A DNA stretch of 64,000 nt from Armillaria gallica (lineage: Eukaryota > Basidiomycota > Agaricomycetes > Agaricales > Physalacriaceae): the NCBI GenBank assembly GCA_037576215.1, contig JBANDB010000016.1, forward strand, positions 1,116,001-1,180,000, written 5' to 3'. A program made the translations under genes and the position numbers. Each line of letters starts with the position of its first letter. Position 1 is the first letter of the stretch. This document shows, in pieces, positions 36,040 through 48,129 of the stretch. Under the pieces are notes generated by a model, which saw only the letters and a program-made list of their open reading frames with translations, ran no database searches and had not been told where the DNA came from.

Positions 36040-37500
36040 TCTTCCCAAGTCGATGCACGAGTTTGGACGTTGACCGTGACACTGCTGGACCGCTGGGCGT
36101 CATATAGGAAGCCGGTGTCACAAGGTGCAACACGAGGGGGGGGAATCCGTCGATTTCACTAAGTCGGATATTCGCGTAATCAAGTTTCGTTAATGGAAGC
36201 TCCTTCAAGTGCTCATGGAAATGCAGAGTTCGTCGTGATAGCCTTTGAGCCTTGAGGTTGTCCACACCGATTTCTAGTCTGCTCATCATCACACTGAGGG
36301 AAAAGAGAAAAAGGTACACACCAGACGCAGAGCGTGGAGAGACTTTTGAGCGGGTGCCGGCTCCAACCGTGTATCGGTCAATCGGGCCGGTATACGTAAC
36401 GTTCAGCCTTCAGCTTCAGCGACCATCACGGTCCGTGGACATTCATGACTGTTTCTTCTCTTCTCAATATCACACGAGGCGTTCATGGCGTGTCCCTTTG
36501 GAATTTAGATCTTTTTGTCTACTTGATAGCTTCGGACAGCAAGCGATTGACATTGGGCCGGTGGTCTCGTCACGACCACGATGACCATTTTCCTCTAGGC
36601 AGTCTTCTCTACAGTGAGCGACGGGCCCGACAACGAGCTAGGACGTGTCTGGGTAATAACGAACTACTATGAATCCCAACTACCAACATCGTGGATACAA
36701 AATCAAGCGAGCGCGGACGGAAGATAATTCATCCTGGTTGTCACATGTCAACAGTGAAGATTCCTCCAAGAATGATCAAAATTTCCTTCTACACGAAGCG
36801 CCTGGCTGTCAAGATTGTGCAGAGCCATCCGATAAAAAAAGTCCGACACTTGGCCAGCGAGAGAAGAGGGCGGTTTCAGCCGGGTGCGTCACTCTCATCG
36901 GCGATATTCACTTACACTCATAGTTATGGTCTCAGTTGGCAACATATTAGTTTCACCACTCTCTCAATTTACCGCTGTATTCTCTTGTTATCCTCATAAC
37001 AGGAAAATGAGAGGATGTTTGGTACGGGAAGCAATCACCTCAGCTAGGAACTCGAGCGGTTTATTCATTCCTCGTCTTTCCTACCATTCAGAAGAGCGTG
37101 AAGGGAGCGTAGCTCGAAAGATCAAGTTTGACGATAATTGAAGCCATTCTCTCGGTTATAGCCAGTGAGTACATGTACTTGCCCTTCGTGTACCTTGTCC
37201 TTATCATTCTGCAGGCATGCGTATGACCGCTCATGGCCGGGAAATCACGCTTTTCTGATGTTTGACGACAACGATCTTACACCAACAAATTACTTTCTGT
37301 TTGTACGCTACCATGTCGAAGGGCCAGCAAGGATTGAATACGAAACCATTAAGATCTCAACCGCATCTCCGAAACATCGCTCGTTCATCTCCACCACCAG
37401 GACTCGTTTGAACAGGCCACAACGTAGCTCTCCGGGCGAGACTTCAGCACCGTCACACACACGCGATGCATAAGAAACCTCTTTCGAAACCAGAGGGATA
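36040..37500 (+). repeat. Degenerate dispersed repeat, copy 2
   Basis: Counterpart of 7783-10395 (landmarks given there) without the extra 1.6-kb segment. On the minus strand the start looks coding (LKELPLTKLDYANIRLSEID, near 36130-36220), and both copies share a peptide-like RASTWE / CASTWE near the edge. An intron-like GTGAGTACATGT to CTGCAG at 37165-37215 is conserved with 10166-10212 and 40930-40982. It could be a decayed gene family rather than a transposon. Confidence 0.55.
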
Positions 37501-38460
37501 TCTGGCACTCCCTGGCGACTGGTTAGATGTTTCAGGAATAGGCATCTCCTGCATCGTTTGTCTACAGAACCTGGAGAAGGGACTGGTGGAAGCGGTGTCT
37601 GCCTTGGACAAAGAAATGCACGCAAGAGGAGCAAATGGATGCAGCGGGATCCCCAGCCATTTTGGTCGGGGTAAATTCAATTCGCCCGGTCAGAGAGGCC
37701 TCATAGCAGACTAAACTCGTTGCAACTCATGGCATTATGCCCTCTATCCTCACCCAACCAGTTCAGCAGCTATTTCCTCCCGCCTTTAGTACCTCTCTGC
37801 AAGCATCCTCTCAGTCTCATCACGACATCTCTGTATGCAGCCTCTGTGACAGCTCGACGAAGAGCGTCGTCATGATGTGCAAGGTCTTGTCAGCCAGCCA
37901 GCCTGAGAGTATGGGGAAATGGCTAGGGAGAAGTGGATGAGGACGTTGAAGCTTGAGCTTGAATAGTCGAGGATGCATTGTCGAGGATGTGATGGCTTCA
38001 TAGTCAACTCTGTCTGAAGAGCTGGGAGACATCGGCTGCTTCGTGGTATCCGAAGGATGAAGCCATAGTTGGGAAGTGGCTTCAGTCCCCTGAATAGATG
38101 CTAGAGCCTAGGTAGATTCAGGTAGATGACCCTCGGTAGTGTTGCTATTCCCATACACCGAGCATGGTTTTCTCGAACGTACGAAAGGAGATTCTGGCGT
38201 TGCTCTCGAACAATAGTTGGCGAAGCAAGACGTATGTCCAAGATGATTCTCAGTAATTGTCGATATCATTCTACTACTCGCCTCCATTGCCAATGACCAT
38301 GCTATGAAATGGCAGGGAAGCTGTGACGAAAAAGGCTCTATTCGCAATGGGATCAAAGCAGTAGAGAGACTATGAATACATATCTACTAGAGATAATACC
38401 AGTGCTACTAACCCCTTCATACCACATGTATCGCATTGGGGTTGTCCTATAGTCTATCAG
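37501..38460. other. No gene seen
   Basis: Short overlapping frames on both strands only. Confidence 0.35.
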
Positions 38461-38461
38461 A

Positions 38462-39805
38462 CTAAACAAGGCCATTCTCATTAATAAAATGACTGTCTTC
38501 TGGTCTATCTGGTAGCCGCACCCTGGCGCCATCTCCACCTATGATTACCTCGTTGGTAGTATCTTCCTGGAATCCCTTCAATGTGTGATGTGCGTGTTCA
38601 TCGCTCATTATGGAGTCTTGCTGAGAGTTCTGAGCTCTAGAACGCACCCTGAAGCGAAGTGAACCCGATATCACGCTTCCTTGCCACGAGTCGTCTGGAC
38701 GAGCGTGACCTGCTGCGACGCGCCCGACGAGGAGCGTCGGGGCAATTCCCTATGGCATGTCTATTAGATCTAGGACCAGAAAATAAATAAGTGTACGTAC
38801 TCTTGCCATTCCTACTAGGCAGTCAAAGTAATGCAATGTGATTTCTTCGCGAGCATAGAAAATCACATATAGGATCAATGTCAGAGAATACAGAGCTGAG
38901 GATTTAACCATGATCTCGATAACATGGCGGTAAGTTCTGAGTCCATCGCTTACTCTGTGTGCAACAGCGACAATGCGGTAGATAATGAGCAACGTGCACC
39001 ATAAGGTTGTGGCAAGGATGAAGGCTGAATAAAGGGCGAAACCGAGCGGGTAAGCAGTGACTGCAGTGGTAGATATTTTGAATGTGGCGATGATTTTGAA
39101 CACTGCGCTAGGCTTTGAGTAAACTTGGGAAGATTGAAGATGTGGATGGATGGTCTTACCGCTTCCAGAAATGAGAAGAAGGACGGGAAGCAGTACAACC
39201 AGCCATCGCCGTCCCCAGACCATCCAACAGCGCCAAATCTACAGTTTGGGACACAGTAAGCTGTAGCAGTGGCGTGAAATTCACGGCAGTCACACGTACA
39301 ATGGTGGAGTCCGCAAGGATAGTACAAATGACACCTGTGACACCCATCTCAACTGTTGATTCGAAGCTGGGAATGCACTGAGCCAGATATCGTGTCCGAA
39401 AATCCTGCCCGTGTTCGACGAATATAGAACGAACGTATAACCAGTTGAGGACGAAGTTGATGGTGGCAACGATATAGAGGAGGATTATAACGACAACCAT
39501 GGTTCGTCCAATGGACCGAGATTTGCTCGTGACTAGGGTGACATTCAACAGGTTTGCATAATGTAAGTAGTAGACATGAAGTTCTCCTCACATATATTCC
39601 ATAATGTTACGGCGACGATTCCGGTGTATATGCCTATCGAAGCAGCCATGATTAGATTTAGACAGCTGTATTCGGACAACTGAATGTGCGCACCATGTAG
39701 TAGAGAGATGAGTATTCTTGCATTCAGATTAGTATCAAGGGACTGAAGTAAAAAGGCTTTCTCAGCGTCGGTAAGATTAAGCGGAATAATGTTCTGAGCG
39801 ACCAT
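38462..39805 (-). CDS. Seven-segment integral membrane protein (paralogue B)
   Basis: Probable start MVAQNIIPLNLTDAEKAFLL (ATG at 39803-39805). Segments follow the same order as in the gene at 33656: IYTGIVAVTLWNI, TMVVVIILLYIVATINFVL, VGVTGVICTILADST-like, WRCWMVWGRRWLVVLLPVLL, LYSAFILATTLWCTLLIIYR, ALYSLTLILYVIFY and a VGMARGIAPTLLVGRVAAGH segment, then DDSWQGSVISGSLRFR and a tail ending FINENGLV (stop 38462-38464). The tail is shorter and less acidic than in paralogue A, and SDDLEAQ is replaced by SDEHAHH. Exons are separated by short introns. The longest upstream methionine (39913) is less likely because the family starts near LTDAEKA. Confidence 0.75.
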
Positions 39806-40199
39806 CGAAGATGTGAACACGGAGGGAGTTTTGAGTCTGGGAATACCGCATCCCTCATTATATAGCATGTATTGGTATGGCAAAAACGCGTCCAGTGTTG
39901 AAAAGATGATCAATCAATGATCTGATATCATATGATCAAGAAAATGCCAGTCTGAGGGTAAAAGGTAACACGCACTTTATCCAATAATGTTAAGCAACTT
40001 TATTGTGAGACAGATAGACACAAGTCCATATGATAAAGCGCATTTCGGTAGTGGAGACTCAATGGTGTCAATACACTTCATGACGGTCACTTGCGAGACT
40101 TCGAACGGGAGCAACACATACTCGATGATCAGCCTCAGGTTGATTCTCTGTCGTCTTGTGATGATGAACGTTATCGCTGTAGCTTTGGGGTACATCAAT
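39806..40199. other. No gene seen
   Basis: No supported feature. Confidence 0.3.
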
Positions 40200-41130
40200 C
40201 TTGGAGGCAGTGAAGATGGACGACGCGTTGCCAGTCGGCTGCTCGGAGATTCAGATCGGCACCGGCCCGGTAGCCTCTCGACCACGACAGCCATTTCCCT
40301 CCGCGCCGTCTTCTCCATGCCAAGCAATGAGAGTAATCGCCGTCAACACAGACTGGACTCTAGATAATCAAAATCCTATTCCATGAACAGCTACGGATTA
40401 CTCTGGATTCCAACCGAGCCGAGAGAATGAGGTGGTGGATAAACACTGACGACGCGGCGCGTCACCTAGGTGAGTCGATTCTGACTGGGTATGATCTACA
40501 CTGAGCACAGATAGGTTACTGGACGTGAATGGGTGACAATCAAGGATTTCTGTTGCACAGAGCGTCATCGGTACCCGCAGGATGTCGGAAATGCACTGCG
40601 ATTTTGACCTAGCATACTAAGCGTGCAACTCTTGCGGATATGCCACTGGGCAGTCGCTCCTCTATGCCGTATCCTATAGAAGCCCTCGGGCTCTATCCTT
40701 CTTGTGGCAACCAGTCGTTCAATATTTCCGTACCGAACAATAACTTTTTTGTTGCCTCAGGCAGTCGCACTCGCCCTGGCCAAATATCAGTATTCAACAT
40801 CCCTGTTTAACTGGACATCCCAGTGCCCACGGATATCTTCGACATATCTATTTATTCAATTGCTGGATAGACTGGAGAGCGTCAAAATTCTGTCGACAAT
40901 GCGGGAACTTAGTCGCCTGGGTTTTCCTGGTGAGTGCATATAGTCGCCCTTCACGTACCTTGACGTCCTTATCGTTCTACAGGCATGCAAAAGAGGAGCA
41001 GCTGGAGTATCACGTTGTCCATTGCCTTGACAACACTACTTCATTATCGAAGCAGAGCTTGGCGTCATGCTCCGTTCGTTTCCTGAGCTCACGACTGTGT
41101 AACAAAATTGAACAGCTCCTGCCGTGACTC
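40200..41130 (+). repeat. Degenerate dispersed repeat, copy 3 (partial)
   Basis: The block at 40215-40320 (CGGCCCGGTAGCCTCTCGAC and CGTCTTCTC) resembles 36550-36610, and 40928-41010 (GTGAGTGCATATAG to CTACAGGCATGC) resembles 10166-10215 and 37165-37220. The middle parts seen in the other two copies are absent or unrecognisable. Confidence 0.45.
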
Positions 41131-42088
41131 GCCATGGATGTCAATGCCGATCCCTTTGCCGTTTCATTATCGACAAGTTGGAGATTGTGCCAAAGAACCG
41201 GGGTCTTGAAATAGACGGCCCGTCCCAAGTTCGAGATTTTTTCAGGAGAGCCAAGTGTTCGTTCGGGTCGTTCAATCTGTGAATAACAACAGATTGTATG
41301 AATAAATCACGTAGAGACAGACGATAGGGCCCACCAAGGTTCTTTTGCAGCGATGCGACCATACTCGTAGTGGTGGGACATCGGAGAGGGTACGTGGATT
41401 CGATCGTGATCGGCTTGCTCTCGAACCACGACCACTGTTCTGCCTCATTCCTGCCTCGCACCCGGAGTCGAGCTTCTGGACTCTATCTTCAGCAATGGGG
41501 GTGCGTTCATTTTTGTCTAGACGAAATACTTTATCATTTGAAAAATCAAGATCCTGGATACTGGATGGCTCAGCTACACAACGAAGCGTCGTGGCAACAT
41601 TCAGTCGACAGAGGCGGTGGAAAGAGAGGAATTGAGGCTGAAGCTGAGAGGTATGCTCTCCATTTTCTCTTGCTATCTACGCCGGTATTGATGTCTAAAA
41701 AGCCCAGTCCCAATATACTTATACTAAAATCTACTAGTCGCAGTCGCCTTGCACTCGGTACCACAGCTGTCTTACCAGCATATAAACCCATATCAACTAG
41801 TCGCTCCAGCCGTGTCAAGTGGAAGCTCAAAGGAACATTCGTCTTCGAGTCCATCGTTACCTTCGGTTCGCTTCGTCTTCAGAATACAACTGCCGACTTC
41901 GACTGTTGCGGAATTCGAGTCATTGATATCCCTCGCCATGCGCGCGCAGAGATGACAGAAGGTCCGAATCCTATAAAATGCAAACCAACACTCCAAGTCC
42001 CAGTATCCGAGTCTCATCCCGGAATTCCTAGCCCGCATACAGCAAAGCTTTCCCTCGCGTACTCGCCCGTATTCTTGAAGTATTCCCA
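41131..42088. other. No reliable gene
   Basis: A long plus-strand frame (41370-42422) overlaps the next gene in another frame and shows no domain; it is treated as chance. AT-rich, promoter-like sequence precedes 42089. Confidence 0.35.
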
Positions 42089-43502
42089 ATGCCTCAGTAT
42101 AAGCAATCTTTCTGGATCGTTGACGCCGGCACAGGCAGCATTGGAGCTGCTAAACGCCCACAGATCGCCAAAGCTGCTCTCGCTCTCAACAAACACGACG
42201 ATATCATTCTCTCGACCTCTGCCGGTGGATGTACCACCACAGAGCGTCCCGAAATCGCGCTCATCATCCCCGACGACTATGACGCGACGACTCTGCGCTT
42301 CGCTGTCGAGGAGGACCTTGCCACCGAACAACTTTCGGTCAAGGCATACCTGCAGGGCGATGTGCGGTACTACGACCTCGGTCCGACGGAGTTGGCCAAC
42401 ATTGCAGCGGCCACCAAGGTAGTCGACCTTGAAGCGGCGCGCAAGGCTATCGACGAGGTCGCAGAAATCCCCCTCCAGCCCATCTCCACAGAGCGCGTCG
42501 ACGTTGCTGAGATGTTGAAGTTTTTCACCGCCGGAGCTGGTAATATCCCTCCAGCCCAGCGTGCCGAGGGCTTCTCCGTCGCCACGGCGAGATACGAGCG
42601 GTTGAAGGCGGCGCGGGGCGATGCGATCAAAGCAGAACTTGATGGTCTCAGTAAATCCTTCGATACGCTCTCCAAGGAGACGAACACCAATGCCGCTACC
42701 GCGGTCATGGTCATCTCGGGACTCATCACGGCTGGGAAAACGATGTACACATTGTACATGGCTGTGCAGTCTGCCGGTAGTGTGGCGGCATTGGTGTCTG
42801 GGATCTTCGCTGCCGCGGGAGGCATCACTGCCGTGGCACCAGTCGTCGCGGTCATTGCAATTACCTATGGCATTCTGTAGTGAGCTATGCATTTGTGCTC
42901 TATGATCGTTTTAGATGGCTTATTTTATACTCTAAAACAGTGCGCAAAACCTTCTCTTGTTTGTCAATGGCAAGACTTCTGAGACGAGCTTCGTCGAAGA
43001 TTATATCAAGAATGGGCAACGCGAGGCGATTGTCGAATCTGTACAACCGGCGGTTGCTGATCCCACCAGCAAACCCAGTGCATTCCCTTGTGGATTCTAC
43101 ATCTATTGCAAGGTCTGTTCAGTCCTGCATGAGCTGTTGGACACCCCTGTTCAATGTTTTTGACCCACAGTTCAACATCTTCGAAGATGGACCCACCATT
43201 CCTGAGCCGTTCCCCCCGGCGAGCTTGATCCTAGGCTCCCCATCAGCTTCTACGGGTCTTGCATGGGAATCACGCTCATGTCCCCTGGACAGAAGTTCTC
43301 AGTTGGGATGGATTGCCCGAACACAATTTTCGGCGGGACGAACTCGATCCGCCTGACGTCTGGAACGGCGAAGGCGGCGGCGGATCTCGCGGCGAGTTCA
43401 GGCAATGCAACGGAATCCATTACCGTTGGGTCTGTGAGGCTTACGGCCAGCTGTGCGGCGAAGCTTGGCTCTATTAACTATGGGATCTATTTCATTGAAT
43501 GA
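42089..43502 (+). CDS. Uncharacterised three-exon protein with a long hydrophobic helical segment
   Basis: Exons 42089-42879, 42941-43112 and 43171-43502 splice in phase (the first junction gives YGIL-YAQNLLLFVNGK). The first 200 residues are soluble-looking and alternate helix and strand (YKQSFWIVDAGTGSIGAAKR, VDLEAARKAIDEVAEIPLQP). Residues about 205-265 form two or three hydrophobic, Gly/Ala-rich segments (VMVISGLITAGKTMY, VAALVSGIFAAAGGITAV, VVAVIAITYGILY). The C-terminal half looks beta-rich and secreted-like (ITLMSPGQKFSVGMDCPNTI, SGNATESITVGSVRLTA) and ends INYGIYFIE. The C6 tract at 43212-43217 shifts the frame between PTIPEPFPP and LDPRLPISFYGSCM; C7 would join them. No known family is recognised; a membrane-inserting protein is one possibility. 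An AATAAA lies near 43590. Confidence 0.6.
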
Positions 43503-44455
43503 GAGTGAAGGGGTAGCCTAGTTCCCACTTGTAAGTACTACCCAAGTAGTGGTATAATTACTCACTCATACGTGTGTCCTTTTCTGTCAATAAAACTGTA
43601 TGTAACGCTTGACTTGGAGAGCTGACTACGGAATCACCGTAACGCAGTCGTATTTATGCTCTGGCCTATCAGTGTGATAAGCTATAAGTCAAAACGTTCT
43701 ATCACTCACTCCTTCGTTGTCTCCTACTCAGCTCGCAATGGTATCTCTTGACGAGTCAATCAATTATTCAGCCATGAACCCCGTCCATCCCTCAATTCCA
43801 GCTTCGTTGTGGTCATTGATCGCCTGCAAATAACCAATAACACCAGAGAGATAGGTCAAGCGGGGTGCAGTTTACGCTGCCCGCTGTGAAGCGAAGATCT
43901 GCACTCGGACAGATGCATAAAAATACCAATATGATGGTGGCAGTTTTAACCAGATCGCCGAAGTTACTAATGAAATCAACAACCGATTGACTCATAGACT
44001 TTGAGGGATTTCGAAACGGGCGCGTAGAACAAAGAATACGGCACCGCTAGCACCTCAGGAATTTAGGTCGAATAACTGAAACTGCAATAACGCTTCGCAG
44101 TTAATGAGGCGGCATCAACAGCGACGCTGTGAGACTTAGAAGCCTACGGTTACCGGTGCGAAGCCGTATATCAAGACAACAGGGTTGGACGTCTCAACGG
44201 TCTTCGTTAGAAATTGAGAACGAAGCGGTCAGGAGGTGGTTTGTTCATATAAGCACCCAGTTTCGCCACCTTCAAGACAATTTCGTATCTACAGTTACTC
44301 AGATGCGCTTCAATACCATCTACGAATAAAGAATTGAAGATCATTTTATCCTACAGTGATTTACTCTGCGGAAAATGCAACTTGCATCAAAACGAGCTGA
44401 GCAATAGTCGAGGGAGGCACTAGACGTACGATAGCGCATGCACATCGAAATTCAA
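43503..44455. other. No intact gene; contains a repeated gene-end fragment
   Basis: 44030-44220 resembles 24300-24540 (see there). The rest has no supported gene. Confidence 0.4.
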
Positions 44456-44458
44456 AAT

Positions 44459-45703
44459 TTATGGGAATCTCACAGCATCCAATACTACTTCGCGACCAAG
44501 GGGCCTCAGCGACAGGAAATTCCCTTCCATGTGAGCCTTGAATGTGTCCCATTCTGCTGGTCGTGGTACGAACGTAATGGCAACACGCTCCAACGAAGCC
44601 ATCTTGTAGGAAGCCAAACACCCATCCAACCTCGTCCACACGTCGTCCCAATCCAAACTTGAAGCAGGATGTTCTTCTGGAAGACCCCCAATTGTTATCA
44701 CTTTAAAGGTAATGGAATGAATGACGCAATGTTCATTCACCGCTGAAAGGTTGGAGATCCACCATTCAAATACTCGGGAGACCCGACCAAAGAGATTCGA
44801 TGGAGTCATTCTCAATATTGTGACTGCAATCTGTTCGATGCTGGAGATGCCGAGTGTTTCTGAAGCTAGATTCGGTAAAGCTGTATCGAGAGTAAATATG
44901 GACGTGTAGTAACAATCGAGGAAGTACTCACTGCATGGTGTGGCATGTCTCACGCACATACATTTGAGAGAGGTTCTCAAGAGGGTTAGATATTGACTGA
45001 GATGTGGTAGAACGTCTGGGTTTCCATCAGGAAGAGATATATCGAGTTTACGGATGTCGCGAAAGGAAAATGGGCATGGTCGAGATAACGTGGCCCACTT
45101 CAGAATAGTCCTGACAGGATCTGGAAAGTTCTCAGAGCTGTTGATGTACAACGCCACTGGAGCGGGAATGCAAGGAAAAGAATGGTTCAAATCGCATTCC
45201 TCCCAATCTGTAATATCATTTCGAAATGTGAAGCGCACTTGTTGCAAATCTGGCGAATTTTGCACAAGCGAACAAATGTTGCCCATTGATCTGAATTCGA
45301 AGAATGGACCTATATCGATCCTGAGGTAAGAACAGGACTGCAGACTGGACACGGCAGTATCTGGAAGATGGTGCCAGTATCCCCTGATCAGGGATAAGTG
45401 GGTTAGGTTGACGAGAGATTCAATGACTGTAAGCTCTATGCAAATCGAATCCTCCGGGATGTTGATCATCTCGATATCAAGAAATTTAAAATGCAGGGCG
45501 AGCTTTGGAGACAAGGTGATCAACTCGCGAAGGCGATCGCAGCTGGATTCGGTGGACAGTGAGGCGACACGGAACTGGTGGACTCTGGTCCTTGGATAGA
45601 GGGCCTTGAAAGCTAAGGAGGCTTCCAACAGAGATGGCTGGTCGTCCTGCAGTTCGTCGATAATGGCATCAAGGAGTTCTGGTGGAAGAGTCGATGCTGG
45701 CAT
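44459..45703 (-). CDS. F-box-like/leucine-rich protein (paralogue B)
   Basis: Start MPASTLPPELLDAIIDELQD (ATG at 45701-45703) is an F-box-like helix pair, followed by SLAFKALYPRTRVHQFRV, irregular leucine-rich segments (SLVNLTHLSLIRGYWHHLPD, GNICSLVQNSPDLQQVRFTF, SFRDIRKLDISLPDG) and the conserved end WISNLSAVNEHCVIHSITF, LASYKMASLERVAITFVPRP, LRPLGREVVLDAV. A canonical intron at 44881-44931 (GTGAGTACT to GATACAG) is 51 bases long with no stop, so the frame stays open with or without splicing (397 or 414 residues); paralogue C has its intron at the same place. Expected role: substrate adaptor of an SCF ubiquitin ligase, by family inference. The frame is intact. Confidence 0.8.
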   Translation of the reverse strand: MPASTLPPELLDAIIDELQDDQPSLLEASLAFKALYPRTRVHQFRVASLSTESSCDRLRELITLSPKLALHFKFLDIEMINIPEDSICIELTVIESLVNLTHLSLIRGYWHHLPDTAVSSLQSCSYLRIDIGPFFEFRSMGNICSLVQNSPDLQQVRFTFRNDITDWEECDLNHSFPCIPAPVALYINSSENFPDPVRTILKWATLSRPCPFSFRDIRKLDISLPDGNPDVLPHLSQYLTLLRTSLKCMCVRHATPCSEYFLDCYYTSIFTLDTALPNLASETLGISSIEQIAVTILRMTPSNLFGRVSRVFEWWISNLSAVNEHCVIHSITFKVITIGGLPEEHPASSLDWDDVWTRLDGCLASYKMASLERVAITFVPRPAEWDTFKAHMEGNFLSLRPLGREVVLDAVRFP

Positions 45704-46054
45704 TCTTGTTTGAACTTCAGAGGTGTTTCAGATGGGTCGTAGTTAAAGGAGACCCTGTTAATTACTCGGCATTGAGGTGAAGGAGGACACCGTCTCTGCA
45801 CTGAAACGCCTCGCAAAAATGATAGTTGAAGCGGAAGATCGAGCCTCAGGTTCAACGCAACACCGACCAAATTGATGATGTCATCAACGAGAACAAACAT
45901 ACTTTGGCAAAACAGAGGAGAGCTGCACTACACACGTGCCGTACGGGCTGTAGTAGGTTCGTAGCACTAAGCAAGAGATTAAGAGTACAAATCTGGGAAC
46001 GAGGGCATTTTCTAGTTGGGCCCCAGACCTTGTCGGACGATGTCTTACAAACCG
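45704..46054. other. No gene seen; upstream region of the F-box-like gene
   Basis: No supported coding sequence. Confidence 0.3.
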
Positions 46055-46340
46055 GCATCACCATCGGGAGTCCTTCAACGTGCAATGACCTTGCATACGA
46101 TCACCTTCACGGTACGGAACAACATCTATATTTCCCTGGGAATCAGTTGGGATGTGATGGTCGTACTCGCCGTGTCTCTGTCGCTGACTTTCAACGTCGT
46201 CGCTCATCACTGACTCGGAGAAAGCCGACCTTCGGGATGTGTCCCGAAGTAAAGCAAGCCCGGTGTTGCACTCCCTCCAAGAGTCGCGCATACAATGTCT
46301 CCCTCGTGATGGGTCCTTATATCGCCATGTGCAAAGCTAT
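46055..46340 (-). pseudogene. Relic of the membrane-protein family tail exon
   Basis: Minus-strand reading gives DSWRECNTGL, then SDDVESQRQRHGEYDHHIPT and SQGNIDVV. It matches DSWRGSAISS and SDDLEAQRERDGGD of the gene at 49279. The membrane-spanning exons are missing, so this is a solo last exon between two F-box-like genes. Confidence 0.5.
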
Positions 46341-46475
46341 CGCTTCCGATATCTCCCTGTTATAGGATAGAGACCTATACTACATAGAAACCCGGAAATC
46401 ATGTTAGATAGAGCTTACAGTCAAAGAAGACAGATAATTACACATCGCACGACACCAGGAGATCAGAAGGGATAA

Positions 46476-47757
46476 CTAGAGTGCCGTGGCATTCAACAGT
46501 ACTTCGCGATCAAGCTGCTTCAGTAGGGGGAATTTTCCCCCCATACGAATCTTGTTTGTCTCCCATTCTACTGGTCGCGGTTGAAAGGTGATCGCAACGC
46601 GCTTCAATGAAGACATCTTGTAAGAAGCCAAACAAGCATCCAGTCTCGCCCATAAATCTTCCCAATCTAGCGCCGCGTGCCTTTCCAGCTTAGACCGCTG
46701 TGATACTATGGTGAACACAACCGAACGAATAGCGCAGCCTTCCGACACTGCTGAGAGGTTGGAGATCCACCACTCGAATATCTGAGAGCCCCGATCCTTC
46801 AAGTAAGGTATGGGGAGTCTGACTGCGACTTTTTCGACACTCGAAACATCAAGCGTCTCTGAAGATGTGTACGGGACAACTATAGGCAAAAGTCAATACG
46901 CGGATGTTTGCTTAGGAAGATTAAAACACACATGGAATGGTATGGCTCAAATGGAGATATTTGAGGGAAGTACCTAGGAGAACTAGATACTGGCTGAGAT
47001 GCTGTCGAAAGACGTCACTCAGACCAGAAAAGCTGACGCTGAGTATATGGATATTTCTGAAGGAAAACGGGCAAGAACGAAATGATGTCGCCATTTTCAG
47101 AAGGGTCTCAGCCGCAACCGAAGATCCTGCCAAGTCACCGATATGCAACTCGACCGGAGCCGGGGTACGATGGAGGGAGTGATTCAAATGGCAGTCACCT
47201 GTGAAGTCGTTTTCACACGCGAAAGTTGCCCGTTGCAAATCAGGCGAATTTTGCACGAGCGAGCAAATATTGCCTATAGCCCTAAAGCAGAAAGGCGCGC
47301 ACACTTCGAGAGAGCGGTAAGACTGGGATTGGAGACTAGAAACAACGGCATTCGGCAGTTGAGACCAGTCTCCCCCAGCAAGGGTAAGCTGGGTGAGATT
47401 GGCAAGTGATTTAATCACTATGAGTGCTCCGTAAACCTTGGGATCCTGGTCTTCCACGCTCGTGATCGAGATGCAAAGGGACTTGAAGTGAGAAGCAAGG
47501 TTTGGAGACAGAGCAATCAATTTGCGGAGGCGACTGCAACTGGATTCGTTGTACAATGAGACGTAAGAGAACAGATGGACCCTGGTTCTCGGGCAAAGCG
47601 CCCTGCAAGTCAAGGACACTCGCAGCAGAGATCGCTTGTCATCCTGCAGCTCATCGATAATGACATCGTAAATTTCTGGTGGTAGACCAGATGAGTCATG
47701 ACCATGTGGCATTCTAAGAGGATCCGTTAGAGAAGTCGTCACAGGGGGGCTGGACAT
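46476..47757 (-). CDS. F-box-like/leucine-rich protein (paralogue C)
   Basis: Two exons joined across an intron at 46880-46931 (GTGTGTTTT to GCCTATAG), giving LSHTIPFVPYTSSETLDVSS. The N-terminus MSSPPVTTSLTDPLRMPHGH precedes the F-box-like LPPEIYDVIIDELQDDKRSL; MPHGHDSSG could be the true start by comparison with the paralogues. It then has CRALCPRTRVHLFS, SLANLTQLTLAGGDWSQLPN, GNICSLVQNSPDLQRATFAC, SFRNIHILSVSFSGLSD and the end EWWISNLSAVSEGCAIRSVV, LASYKMSSLKRVAITFQPRP, LKQLDREVLLNATAL. Frame intact, about 408 residues. Same strand and intron position as paralogues A and B. Confidence 0.8.
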
Positions 47758-48129
47758 GGCTTACGAGGCGCTGTGAGTACCGTGAGTCCCAGTGCTGGCT
47801 TGGATGAAGGACAGGACGAACCTTGCCTCGTTGAAAGGTGATAGTCAGAGTGTAAGTGACGAGCGATAACGCGTCCGAGTAATGGAACTATCGGGTTCTG
47901 CCGGAGTTTGATGACGTTGACATTGGTCTAAAAATATTCTGGAGGTCAGATGTCCGAGCGACCCCAGACAACAATGTGGATTATAGCGAAATATGTTCAC
48001 TCGTGTTTGGCGAGCAATTCTGAAAATGTTTCTGTCTTGAGGACGCGGTTCGCCTTCGATTTTGGTACTGGCGCTGGCAGAATTTCATGATGAGTGAAGG
48101 GAACGAAAACCCATGATAATGCAGTCACG
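47758..48129. other. No gene seen
   Basis: Upstream region of the F-box-like gene; nothing else supported. Confidence 0.3.

Noticed and set aside
41370..42422. Long plus-strand open frame of 350 codons
   Set aside because: It overlaps the better-supported gene at 42089 in another frame, shows no domain and is Ser/Arg-rich in the way out-of-frame sequence often is.
42014..42892. Minus-strand open frame of 292 codons opposite the 42089 gene
   Set aside because: It is the antisense shadow of the coding exon; composition is Arg/Gly/Asp-rich and no splice sites or domain support it.
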